DNA of 59,260 bases, from positions 1-59,260 of the forward strand of contig JAFGNA010000008.1 in NCBI GenBank assembly GCA_016927245.1, read 5' to 3'. This document shows, one piece after another, positions 44,554 to 54,172 of this stretch. Under the pieces are notes generated by a model. The model saw nothing but the letters and a program-made list of their open reading frames with translations. It was not told where the DNA came from and made no database searches. A program made the position numbers and the translations under genes. Numbering within the stretch: position 1 is the first letter of the stretch; every line of letters begins with the position of its first letter. This stretch comes from Candidatus Woesearchaeota archaeon. Lineage in GTDB: Archaea; Nanobdellota; Nanobdellia; Woesearchaeales; WJKR01.

Positions 44554-47500
44554 TCAACCGTAGACGACGAAGCCGCCGGAACGCGTGAACGGCACCGACT
44601 TACCGTTGAGCAAGAGCGTGTCAGCGGCGGGCGCGTACAGCCTCAGAGAAGAGACGCCAAGCCCATCCACCGAAGCGACAGGCCCGGTCCGCGAACTCGA
44701 CGCGGAAACAGGACCGGAACTCGTCACGGAGAACAGCGCCGTCCCGGAGAACGACAACGACTTCCCCTCCTCCAACAACAAAGCCTCCACGGTCGACCCC
44801 GTCGTCCTCACCGCGGCGAAGAGCGCGTCGGTCGCCACCCCGTTCGCGCTGTAAGACGAGGACTTGCGCTCCAGCAAGTAATCCTTCCTATCACCACCCC
44901 AATCAAGCGTCGCCCAAGTGCCCGATGCTGAGGAGCCGGACGTGATAACCGGCAAAGGCATGCCGCTCCTGCGAGGATAATGGACGGTGAAGAAGTGAGC
45001 CTCGACACCGTTCTGCACGGCGAGGGCCAAGTTATGCGTCAAGCCCGCATAGGAGGAGTAATACGTCCCGATAGTCCCAGAGAACGATTCTGGCTGGACG
45101 AAATACACGTACAAGTCAGCAGACGAGCCGTCCAGCACGAACGGATCACCGATAGCGCCCGAACCCGTCACTGTTTTGTACGTGTGCACGCGCCACTCAT
45201 ACTTATGCGTGGACGAATCCTTCCTGACCTGGTCAATCGTGACGAGGTACGGAGGCGCGTGCTCCCCATTGACCAAGGAGAAGATACGGTTCGCCTTCTG
45301 AAAAGGAGGATAAGGCACGCTCCTATCAGCGTACGGCACGCTCGCTTCGCCCCTCGCAACCGTGCCGCCACTACCAGAAGTGAAACCAATAATCTGCCCC
45401 TCGCTCGAATAGAAATCATTAGAAGGAACCTCAGGAGACTCATGATCATCAATAACGATAGTATTATGCTCAAGCACGTTACCGCGACCCTTCTCAGTAT
45501 AGGGCTTCTGCTGCTCATCAGTATAGAACCGGTCACCATACGCGGTGAGGCTGAAACCGTTCGCGTCATAATGCATGTGCTGCGTACGCGCATACCTTGT
45601 AGTCACCCAAGCAGTAATCTCGTCCACATCATCCCAGCCCGTGCGCAACCCCAAGAACCCGCCCTTGCCTGAGTGGTCCTTGAAGAAATAACTATCCGGC
45701 AAGCGCGCAACCTCAGGGCTCACCGACGAGTAATCCTCAGGATAGAACAACACGACATAAAACTCCGGATAATACCCGTACTGAGAAGTCAACCCAGGAT
45801 TGCTGAACGACCAGAACCAACGCCACACCGGATCCTCAGAGAGGGCTATAGGGACGAGCGCGTACGGAGGCATGCGCGACGTATAATAATTATCAGGGCT
45901 CTTACCAGCAGTGCCGGGCTTCTGCGTGTTATCACCATAGTTCGGCATGCCATTATCCGTGGTGTGCGCGTACGCGAAGAACAACGGGGCGTTGTACGCA
46001 TAGCCGCCGGTCACGAAGTCCTTGCCGAGGTAGCGCTCGTACGCGTACGCGAAGAGGAACTCCTGAGGACCCCCATAGGTAGCGTAGCCATGGCCATCAT
46101 TGTAAAAGCCGTGCGGCTCGTACGAGCTCCAAGCGGCCGTGTTGAAGAGCGTGTTGATCCGGGACACAGCAGTGGTGAAATAAGTGCCCTTGATGAGCGC
46201 GTCATCAGTCTCGTCATGCAAGACCAAGCATATCATGCCGAGCGACGCCCAGCCGCCCGACCAGAAATTGGACGTGCTCGCCTTGCCGTCATTCAAATGC
46301 TCCCAATGCCAATGCGCCATGCCCTCCAACCAGCTCTTGACCTGGGCCCGCTCAGCAGAGGTCAAATGATCATACACGAGGTCATACGCGACGGCCATGG
46401 ACCAACCCCACATGTCATCACCATACATCCGATCGTCATACATGGGGACGCACGTGTCAGGATCGCAGGCATACATGATATTCTTCATGGAAGCCACCGC
46501 TGCGTCACCATACGCGCCGCTCCCGGTCAACGCGTACTTCAAGGAAAGCTCGACGAGCTCATGGTCCCAGTAATCGCCCGACGCCGACACCGTGCCGGTG
46601 TGCAGACGAGAGAACGCGGCGGCAGAAAGACTCCCTGACTTGGCCACCTTCGCCTGCAAAGAGGGCACGTCGGCCGCGGAGAAGAACAGGAAAGGATGAT
46701 CGCCCGACACGGGAACCGAGCAATCATTATCATTCGAGGAAGTGCAACCGCTAGGGCAACAGCCATCGTAGGATGTGCAAGCAGTGACCGCGGCAGGAAC
46801 ACACACCACGTCGCAACTAGCAGGACTGCCCGTCAACGTCTCGGTCGTGCACGGATCGCCATCATTGCACGACGAGGGACAATCACCGTCGCACGTCTCC
46901 GGAGGCTCCGTCACGCCATTGCCGCACTCGGCCTCGATGCCGAACACCACGCCGACCTCCGCCGCGGTGAGCGGCCGGTCCCAGACCATCACCTCATCGA
47001 TGACACCCCGGAAGCTCCGCCCCTCGCTCCCGATCTGCGAGAACGTGAACCCATCAGCACCAGCGACCGTCGACTGGGCCTGATACGCCCCGTCCAAGTA
47101 GAGAGTGAGCCTGTCGCCGTCCTTGACGAGCACGACATGGGTGAGCGTATCCGCAGGCGGCGCGTACGCAGAGCTCAGCTGCATCTCCTGGCCATTAGTG
47201 TCCGTCTCGAGCCGGAACGCGGCGTTATCCCTCCGGAGGAAAATCCTCGAATATGAGGAGTACCTTGACAGGACGAGCCGATCGTCCGAAAGGTCTGCCG
47301 AACGGGAGATCCAGAACGAGTACGTCCCGTCATCCTGGGAGTTGAGCCGGTCGAGCAGGATGAAGTCATCATCCCCGTCGAACAAGTAGCACCGCCCCGA
47401 CTTGCACCCTGACGAGACCGCTGCGAGCGTGCTCGAAGGCGTGCCGTGATTGTCGCCCACCACGTCCCGGCCATCGCCGTCCAGCGGCCACCACGACACC

Positions 47501-48585
47501 AACCCCGAAGGCAGGTCGTCCAGGCACAGAGGGCACGAGCCGCCGCAATCAACACCCGTCTCGTCCTGGTTCTGCACGCCATCGCTACAAGTAGGAACAA
47601 CCGTGACGCCCTCCTCGTACAGCAATAACACCTCCTCGTCCGTGAGCGCCGACGAGAATATGCTTACGTCATCAATCATCCCAGGAAAAGGCCTGCTCAG
47701 AGGATCAACACCCTGACCTCCCAGCCACACCGCATGACCATTCTCCTCCAAACCACCAACAATCATCCTAGAAGCCACCGGCACCCCATCAAAATAGAGC
47801 GTGGCCTCACCGCCATCAAAAACACCCGCGACATGATGCCAAACACCCGGAGAGACCTGTATCTCTTGGTTACGCACCTGACCGTCATTCACGCTGCTCC
47901 CATGATGATAACGGAACTCAGGATAACCATCACGGCTGACGAGCAACGCCCAATCCTGATAACCCGTGGAGTCCCCCTTGCTGATGACACGAGGGTCCTG
48001 GTCAGAAGGAACGCTATCAATGTTGAACCACGCAGCAACGCTCAACGCATCACCGACAACACTGAACGAGCCTGCGTCCAGATAATCATCCACGCCGTCA
48101 AGGAAGAGCACGCCTCCCCTTCCAGGATCCTGCACGACCGCCGCTCCGTGAATCGTGCCAAGACCGACACCACCATCAAAATCCCAATAATAATCGGGAC
48201 CAACCGAGGAAAGACCGCTATTATTGATGATGAGCAGCTGCCACTGCCCGCCATGGCAGTCCCAAGCGCGCTCGACCAACGAACAAGAATAAACGAGCAC
48301 GTAATGCTCACCACTACCAAAACTTGGCAAGGAAGCGGAAGCCTCGCCGGCAAGCCACTCATCATGACTACCCAACGAAGCACCGGACAACTCAAAAGAC
48401 ACCCAGCCACCACCACCAACACTATACCAACCCTGATGAAACACGGCGGTGTCAGCGATGAGCAACGAGCCATCATCAAACAAGACGTCATGCGCCTGCG
48501 AGAACCCCTGATGAACAGGGTGCTGAGCGGCGATGACCGCCGCCACGAGCAGCAAGGAGACCAAGAACCACGAAGCACACCTCAT
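44554..48585 (-). CDS. Secreted multidomain protein: N-terminal WDCHG module, two LamG-like domains, heparinase II/III-like lyase
   Basis: Module TAVFHQGWYSVGGGGWVSFELSG...AWDCHGGQWQLLIINN; LamG-like LDGVDDYLDAGSF; HPFLFFSAADVPSLQAKVA; MHYDANGFSLTAYGDRFYTDEQQKPYTEKGRGNVLEHNTIVIDDHE. Confidence 0.82.
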   Translation of the reverse strand: MRCASWFLVSLLLVAAVIAAQHPVHQGFSQAHDVLFDDGSLLIADTAVFHQGWYSVGGGGWVSFELSGASLGSHDEWLAGEASASLPSFGSGEHYVLVYSCSLVERAWDCHGGQWQLLIINNSGLSSVGPDYYWDFDGGVGLGTIHGAAVVQDPGRGGVLFLDGVDDYLDAGSFSVVGDALSVAAWFNIDSVPSDQDPRVISKGDSTGYQDWALLVSRDGYPEFRYHHGSSVNDGQVRNQEIQVSPGVWHHVAGVFDGGEATLYFDGVPVASRMIVGGLEENGHAVWLGGQGVDPLSRPFPGMIDDVSIFSSALTDEEVLLLYEEGVTVVPTCSDGVQNQDETGVDCGGSCPLCLDDLPSGLVSWWPLDGDGRDVVGDNHGTPSSTLAAVSSGCKSGRCYLFDGDDDFILLDRLNSQDDGTYSFWISRSADLSDDRLVLSRYSSYSRIFLRRDNAAFRLETDTNGQEMQLSSAYAPPADTLTHVVLVKDGDRLTLYLDGAYQAQSTVAGADGFTFSQIGSEGRSFRGVIDEVMVWDRPLTAAEVGVVFGIEAECGNGVTEPPETCDGDCPSSCNDGDPCTTETLTGSPASCDVVCVPAAVTACTSYDGCCPSGCTSSNDNDCSVPVSGDHPFLFFSAADVPSLQAKVAKSGSLSAAAFSRLHTGTVSASGDYWDHELVELSLKYALTGSGAYGDAAVASMKNIMYACDPDTCVPMYDDRMYGDDMWGWSMAVAYDLVYDHLTSAERAQVKSWLEGMAHWHWEHLNDGKASTSNFWSGGWASLGMICLVLHDETDDALIKGTYFTTAVSRINTLFNTAAWSSYEPHGFYNDGHGYATYGGPQEFLFAYAYERYLGKDFVTGGYAYNAPLFFAYAHTTDNGMPNYGDNTQKPGTAGKSPDNYYTSRMPPYALVPIALSEDPVWRWFWSFSNPGLTSQYGYYPEFYVVLFYPEDYSSVSPEVARLPDSYFFKDHSGKGGFLGLRTGWDDVDEITAWVTTRYARTQHMHYDANGFSLTAYGDRFYTDEQQKPYTEKGRGNVLEHNTIVIDDHESPEVPSNDFYSSEGQIIGFTSGSGGTVARGEASVPYADRSVPYPPFQKANRIFSLVNGEHAPPYLVTIDQVRKDSSTHKYEWRVHTYKTVTGSGAIGDPFVLDGSSADLYVYFVQPESFSGTIGTYYSSYAGLTHNLALAVQNGVEAHFFTVHYPRRSGMPLPVITSGSSASGTWATLDWGGDRKDYLLERKSSSYSANGVATDALFAAVRTTGSTVEALLLEEGKSLSFSGTALFSVTSSGPVSASSSRTGPVASVDGLGVSSLRLYAPAADTLLLNGKSVPFTRSGGFVVYG

Positions 48586-48619
48586 ATCGAAGATTCAAAG
48601 AAGAAAATCCTTTATAAAA

Positions 48620-49198
48620 CTACTCTTTCTTGATGAGCCCGTACTTCTCCAGCGTCGCCTTGTAGCGCTGGAAATCATCAGAACGCTTGAACGCCTGCAT
48701 CTCGCCTCGCGGCAACCGCTCCAGCCAAGAATGCAAGAGCTTGAGCGTCTCCTTCACGTCCTCATCGATGACGGGCACGACCTCCTCCAACAACTCGTCC
48801 TTGAGCTCGTCCTTGGACTCCCGGCCAGGCCAGCGAAGACGGTTCATGAACCGTTCCCACAACGACTCGCGACGATCCTCCAACTCCTCTATCTCTTCAG
48901 AGACCTCTTCGAGCTCGTCCTCCATGGACTCGAGCTCGGCCGCCTCCGCGGGAGGCACGTCATCGGACAACGCCTCATCAGGGATGCGCCTCGAGAACAA
49001 GGAAGCGAGCCACTCACGAACGCCCACACCAGGCCTGGCATTGTCATACTCGACGTAGACCTCCTCCTCGGAGAGCTCAGGAACCCGCTCCTCAACGGGC
49101 CGCTTCCGCTTCTTCACCGTGTCGACGTACCGCTCCTTCTTGCCGTACACCCTCGACAAGTACTCATCCATGTCATCGTTGAAGTTCTTCGCTATCAT
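48620..49198 (-). CDS. Acidic coiled-coil hypothetical protein
   Basis: Continuous ORF, EEVSEEIEELEDRRESL; ATG 49198 selected. Confidence 0.6.
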   Translation of the reverse strand: MIAKNFNDDMDEYLSRVYGKKERYVDTVKKRKRPVEERVPELSEEEVYVEYDNARPGVGVREWLASLFSRRIPDEALSDDVPPAEAAELESMEDELEEVSEEIEELEDRRESLWERFMNRLRWPGRESKDELKDELLEEVVPVIDEDVKETLKLLHSWLERLPRGEMQAFKRSDDFQRYKATLEKYGLIKKE

Positions 49199-49502
49199 GA
49201 CCACCCGGGAATAAAACTCGTGGAGAACAAGACGAACACCGCATATTTAAAGATTATGCTTCTAGAAGAAATAGGGAAGCAGGATGAAGATAACGAGGAG
49301 GACGAGCAGGATGATGAACAAGGCCCGCCACGGTCTCCTCCTCCGGGAAACACTCCTCGCCAACCGCTGCTTATCAGCGCTGCTCAACCGCCGCAACGCC
49401 CGCTCCGAACGCGCCATGCCACCACCAACAAGAACAACCCCTTAATAAACGTTTGGCCAAGAAAAAGAAGCACTTAAATACAGCCGGCGCGGAAGGGCAC
49501 TC

Positions 49503-50180
49503 ATGACCGCAACGACGAGCCCGAACAAGCCGAGCAGCCCGGGAAGCGCGGAACAAGCAGAGAAAACGCCAGGCATCGCCATCGCAGCCCTTATCCTGGG
49601 CATCAGCTCCTTCATACCGCTCCTCGGGTTCCTCACCGGCATCACCGGCATCATCCTCGGCGTCACCGCCCTGAGAAGCACAACCCACACCCAGCAATCC
49701 GGCAAAGGACTGGCCACCGCCGGCATCATCCTCGGACTCCTCGGCATCACCCTCCACATCGTCGCCGTGGCCTTCCTCGTCAACCTCGTGCAGGACGTGC
49801 AAGAAGACCCCGCAGGCCTCATCAAGCGCATGCCAGGCGTCGAAGCAGGATGCTCGTTCGACGACCCCCTCACGTGCGACGGCTACGGCACCACCGACAA
49901 CAACGTCACCATCACGCTCAGCGCGAGCAACAACGGCATCGTCACGAGCATCGAAGGAGCACTCCTCCAAGACGGGAAGAGCCTCGAAGAGCTGGCCGGA
50001 GAAGGAGAAGGGAGCAACGAGTGCTCCTGGGAAGGAGCAGTGGCGCTGACACCAGGGACGACGCGCGACGTCACCATCACCTGCGGAAGACCCGTCACGC
50101 CAGGAGACCTCATCATCCTCAGCGCCACGTACGACCAACCCTACCCGCAAGAAGTCGCCGGGTACATCATCCAAGGATGA
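49503..50180 (+). CDS. DUF4190-like membrane protein with extracellular domain
   Basis: GIAIAALILGISSFIPLLGFLTGITGIILGVTALR...GKGLATAGIILGLLGITLHIV. Confidence 0.7.
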   Translation: MTATTSPNKPSSPGSAEQAEKTPGIAIAALILGISSFIPLLGFLTGITGIILGVTALRSTTHTQQSGKGLATAGIILGLLGITLHIVAVAFLVNLVQDVQEDPAGLIKRMPGVEAGCSFDDPLTCDGYGTTDNNVTITLSASNNGIVTSIEGALLQDGKSLEELAGEGEGSNECSWEGAVALTPGTTRDVTITCGRPVTPGDLIILSATYDQPYPQEVAGYIIQG

Positions 50181-50203
50181 AGTTCTAAAAAAAAAAGGAA
50201 GAG

Positions 50204-50404
50204 TGGGGACGTGGGGATTCGAACCCCAATTTGCTGGTATCACCATCGGCCCTCATACCAGGATGAGATCAGTCATCGGTCGTAAGACCTCGTCGCTCCA
50301 ACGCTGGAGCCAGCCGTTAAGACCGCGGAAAAGCCATGCTTGACCGCTCTAGCCAGGCTGTACCCTTCGTGGGAGAGTTCCCAAGAGGTTTATACTACGC
50401 CCCC
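50204..50404 (-). tRNA. tRNA-Trp(CCA) with apparently three introns (about 32, 30 and 65 nt)
   Basis: GGGGGCG/CGUCCCC acceptor, UGGGG-UUCGAAU-CCCCA T-arm, GCUGG...CCAGC anticodon stem with CUCCAG, D-arm AGCCUGGCUAGAGC; 201 nt minus 127 nt gives a 74-nt tRNA. Confidence 0.75.
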
Positions 50405-50431
50405 GACTCTTCAAGGCAGATGAATAGCGGA

Positions 50432-51084
50432 TTATTTAAAAAGGTTGTGTCTAGTCAGATGCTCCTGATTCCTTGGCCTAATCAAGTCAAAGAAGCGTTC
50501 AATCTCCGCCTGCCTGGACAAATACACCTTCCACGAAGAGAAACCCGAGGAAACAGCATGTTGAATCCTCGTGGGATGAAAACCCGCCAGCTCTAGCAAG
50601 CGACGCACCGAACAAATCAATGGATAAGAGGAGAATTTGAACTGTATCTGCTGGTAAGAACCATATTTCCCGTAAACACAACCGTCAGTATCAAACAGAC
50701 CTCGTAAACAAGCAATCGCAAAAGATTCTTTTCCGAATAACCAATCAGGAACAGCGACCTGATTCGCTACCTCGTTGCCGACCATTAATCCTTGCTGGAC
50801 GAGAAATGAGCCAACCCGAACAGAGACATTCTTTATCTGCAACCCAGAGGGAACATTCCTTATCAGGGAACATTCCTTATCAGGAATGAATAACCGAAGA
50901 ATTTCCCGAATAATCCTTGCACATACAAAGCATAGTCCTCTTCCTCGTCATGCAGCGTAATTATCGTGTGATACTTCTCCCTATAATCGAGATAGAGACA
51001 ACCATCACCAAGCATGACACCAATAATCTCAGCCAAGGCAACGGTTCTTCCCCACATACAAGCAAAGAACAAACAAGAACTCAT
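50432..51084 (-). pseudogene. LAGLIDADG homing endonuclease disrupted by 17-bp tandem duplication
   Basis: LAEIIGVMLGDGCLYLD in one ORF and CLRGLFDTDGCVYG in the next; GGGAACATTCCTTATCA duplicated at 50849-50865 and 50866-50882; removing one copy restores the frame. Confidence 0.85.
50849..50882. repeat. Exact 17-bp tandem duplication
   Basis: GGGAACATTCCTTATCA x2. Confidence 0.97.
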
Positions 51085-51217
51085 AAGTGTTACACGCAGA
51101 GATGACCAGTGCAAACATTAAAATGACACCCTTCGCGAACGAGCCAACCCCTCAGCAGTCTCTACCCAACAAAAAAAAGACATATTTAAATAACCGTTCT
51201 GCCGAGACCACACCAAG

Positions 51218-54109
51218 ATGCGCCTCCCCCGCGCCGAGGCCGCAGGCCTCCTCATCATAGCAGTATCCGCAATAGCCCTCGCCCTGCTCGCCCCGACCAA
51301 CCCCGCAGGCCTCGCAACGCACGAACACTACCCCCTCTTCAGCGAGCCGCACGGCGCCTCACTGAGCGACAACGATCTCCACGTCACCGACGACGCCGTG
51401 CACAAGACCGCGTACTACAGCGTCGCCGGCGAGGATTGGCAACCATTCACCCTGCAAGGAACGGCATACGGCACGAGCAACGACTGGTTGAGAGGACCAG
51501 TCTCGCACCCGTTACCAACCTCGCTACGAGGCGACGGCGAACACTACATCATCACGTATTCCTGCTCGCTCATCGAAGACGACTGGGACTGCCACGGCAA
51601 CAACGACCACCCAGGCGGCTTCTGGCAACTCCTCATCACCAACAACACAAACGGCCAAACACTCATCAACAACATCAAAACGACGAGCGGGAAAGCCTAC
51701 GAACCAGCCCGGCTCTCCCTCAACGAGCGCGCCTACCTCGACCGAGACTTCTTGTTCAGCGACATCCCCCCCTCATTAGAAGGAGAACTCTTCCTGCGCA
51801 CCGCGAACAACGACAAAGGATACACAGGCGACTTCCTCACCTTCGACCTCACAAAGGACGCCACCCTCTACGTCGCGATGGACGAACGCAACACGCCACC
51901 CCCCTCCTGGCTTGACAAGTGGACGAAGACGGGACACACGGCGGCCATCGACGAAGGAACGACCTACGAGCTCTACCAGGAAGAACACGAGGCAGGAATG
52001 GTCATCCTCGGCGGCAACGAGAACTACGGCGACAACAGCATGTACGTCGTCATCATCACCGAGGAACCCGCCGAGCCCGCGACGGGCTTCCTCGCGGACG
52101 GATTCGAAACAGGGCTCAAAGCACCGTTCCTCACCATCACCAACGACGGGCTCATCGAGACGACGACCGCGCACGCCCATTCTGGCATGAGCTCACTCCA
52201 CCTCAGAGGATACGGCACGCACCACTACACGCGCCCGGACAGCGGCAACGACGGCCTGGTCGCAGCGCTAAACGGCGGAGAAACAGTCACGCTCTCAGGT
52301 TACGCCCGCGGCGACAGCTCCGCGGAAGGTTACCTCATGCTCCTCTGCCTCGGCACCACGCTCAACTACTGGGAGAACGGCGGCTCGACCCGCAGCACGG
52401 TATTCACGCCGACCGACAACTGGGAACACTATTCCGTGACCGCCACGTGCGACCCCGAAGCGGTCGGAGTCGGCGTACGCGTCTCCGTGAGGCACAACGG
52501 CGACATCTGGTATGACGACCTGACCATCAGCGTCGACGGCGACGACTGCCTACCAGCGACCTGCGCCTCGCTCGACAAGGAATGCGGCGAGTGGAACGAC
52601 GGCTGCACCGGCACCATCGATTGCGGCAGTTGCGAGGAAGGCATGACGTGCAGCGATGACGGGGAGTGTGTGAGCTGCACCCCCGAACCACTAGCAGAGA
52701 CGTGCGGCGACGATTGCGGCTACCACACCAACAACTGCCACCAACAAGTGTACTGCGGCAGCTGCGACACCGGCACGGAACGGCTCGTCGTCATGGACAA
52801 CGGCCGCTACCTGATGAAACGAGACTCCCAAGCGCCGTTCTTCTACCTCGGCGACACCGCGTGGTGGTTGTTGGGAAAGCTCACCAAAGAGGAAATCACC
52901 ACGTACCTGGACGCCCGCGAAGCCCAAGGGTTCAACGTCATCATGATCATGGGGCACGCGTACGCCCTGGAACCGAACAAGTACGGCCACAAGCCTTACA
53001 ATAATGATGACTTCACCGACCCGCGCGTAGTGACGGGGCCTGACAACGATTACTGGGACCTCATGGACTTCTTCCTCGACGAGGCGGAGGCGAGGGGAAT
53101 GTACGTCGCCATCGTCCCGGTGTGGGGCAAGTTCTACATCCTCGGCGAGAGAGGACAAAAAGTCACGGCGAGCAACGCGTACGAGGTGGGGAGGTTCTAC
53201 GGCGAGCGCTACGGCGGCCGAGAGCACATCGTCTGGATCATGGGCGGGGACATGAGGCCTGACGGCTACGAGCACGTGTTCTCCTTGATGGCCGAAGGCA
53301 TCATCGACGGCTCGGGGAAGAGCGAGGAGGACGTCCTCCTCACGTATCACCCGCCCGGGTGGTACGAGGACCAAGGCTACAGGCACTCCTCATCCTACGA
53401 GCTGCACGACGAGGCCTGGCTGGACATGAACGGCATCCAATCAGGGCACTACGACAGCGACACCTACCCGTTGCCTAATTACAAGTACGTCGAGCACGAC
53501 TACTTGCTTACGCCGGCGAAGCCCACCGCGGAGATGGAATCGTTGTACGAGGACATCCCCTTCAAGAACAACCCTGACAATCACCGAGGAGACGCGTACG
53601 ACGTGCGGAGGAACGCTTATTGGAGCGTGTTCGCGGGCGGGTACGGCTACACGCTCGGCAACCTGCACATCTTCTCGTTCTGGGACCCGGACGCGGGCAC
53701 AAATAATAATTGGTATGCGTACGAGCACTGGGAAGAGAACCTCTACACCGAAGCGTCACAAGACCTGACCCACCTCGCAGCGCTGATGAACGAGCGGCCG
53801 TTCTCAACGCTCAGGCCAGACCAAGAGCTCATCACCTCCTCCAACAGCGACGACACCAACAGGGTGCAGGCCATCAGGGCGAACGACGGCAGCTACGCCT
53901 ACGTCTACGTCCCGAACAAGGACGCAAGGCCGACCGTGACCATCGACCTCGGCCGCCTATCAGGCAACACCTTAGACGCCAAGTGGTACGACCCGCGAGA
54001 AGGGACGTACGGACCGACAAGCACCATCACCAACACGGGGACGAGCCGCACGTTCACCCTCCCCACCACCTCAGGACAGGACTGGGTGCTCGTCATCGAA
54101 GAGGAGTAA
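51218..54109 (+). CDS. Secreted multidomain protein: N-terminal WDCHG module, carbohydrate-binding-like region, Cys-rich linker, GH140/DUF4038-like catalytic region
   Basis: DDAVHKTAYYSVAGEDWQPFTLQG...DDWDCHGNNDHPGGFWQLLITNN; RLVVMDNGRYLMKRDSQAPFFYLGDTAWWLLGKLTKEEITTYLDAREAQGFNVIMIMG. Confidence 0.82.
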   Translation: MRLPRAEAAGLLIIAVSAIALALLAPTNPAGLATHEHYPLFSEPHGASLSDNDLHVTDDAVHKTAYYSVAGEDWQPFTLQGTAYGTSNDWLRGPVSHPLPTSLRGDGEHYIITYSCSLIEDDWDCHGNNDHPGGFWQLLITNNTNGQTLINNIKTTSGKAYEPARLSLNERAYLDRDFLFSDIPPSLEGELFLRTANNDKGYTGDFLTFDLTKDATLYVAMDERNTPPPSWLDKWTKTGHTAAIDEGTTYELYQEEHEAGMVILGGNENYGDNSMYVVIITEEPAEPATGFLADGFETGLKAPFLTITNDGLIETTTAHAHSGMSSLHLRGYGTHHYTRPDSGNDGLVAALNGGETVTLSGYARGDSSAEGYLMLLCLGTTLNYWENGGSTRSTVFTPTDNWEHYSVTATCDPEAVGVGVRVSVRHNGDIWYDDLTISVDGDDCLPATCASLDKECGEWNDGCTGTIDCGSCEEGMTCSDDGECVSCTPEPLAETCGDDCGYHTNNCHQQVYCGSCDTGTERLVVMDNGRYLMKRDSQAPFFYLGDTAWWLLGKLTKEEITTYLDAREAQGFNVIMIMGHAYALEPNKYGHKPYNNDDFTDPRVVTGPDNDYWDLMDFFLDEAEARGMYVAIVPVWGKFYILGERGQKVTASNAYEVGRFYGERYGGREHIVWIMGGDMRPDGYEHVFSLMAEGIIDGSGKSEEDVLLTYHPPGWYEDQGYRHSSSYELHDEAWLDMNGIQSGHYDSDTYPLPNYKYVEHDYLLTPAKPTAEMESLYEDIPFKNNPDNHRGDAYDVRRNAYWSVFAGGYGYTLGNLHIFSFWDPDAGTNNNWYAYEHWEENLYTEASQDLTHLAALMNERPFSTLRPDQELITSSNSDDTNRVQAIRANDGSYAYVYVPNKDARPTVTIDLGRLSGNTLDAKWYDPREGTYGPTSTITNTGTSRTFTLPTTSGQDWVLVIEEE

Positions 54110-54172
54110 GCGACGCGTCTGGGAGAACCACCGCACAAGAACGCTCTGCAAGGGAAAAAACCAAGGAGGGAA

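Noticed and set aside
50204-50404. First read as type II tRNA-Leu(UAA) with 5' end near 50370
   Set aside because: The acceptor strands did not pair and position 37 would be C. The tRNA-Trp(CCA) model gives a 7-bp acceptor, 5-bp anticodon stem and a 74-nt product.
50204-50404. Split or trans-spliced tRNA
   Set aside because: A matching 5' half (GGGGGCG UAG) was found in cis at 50395-50404, so cis introns explain it.
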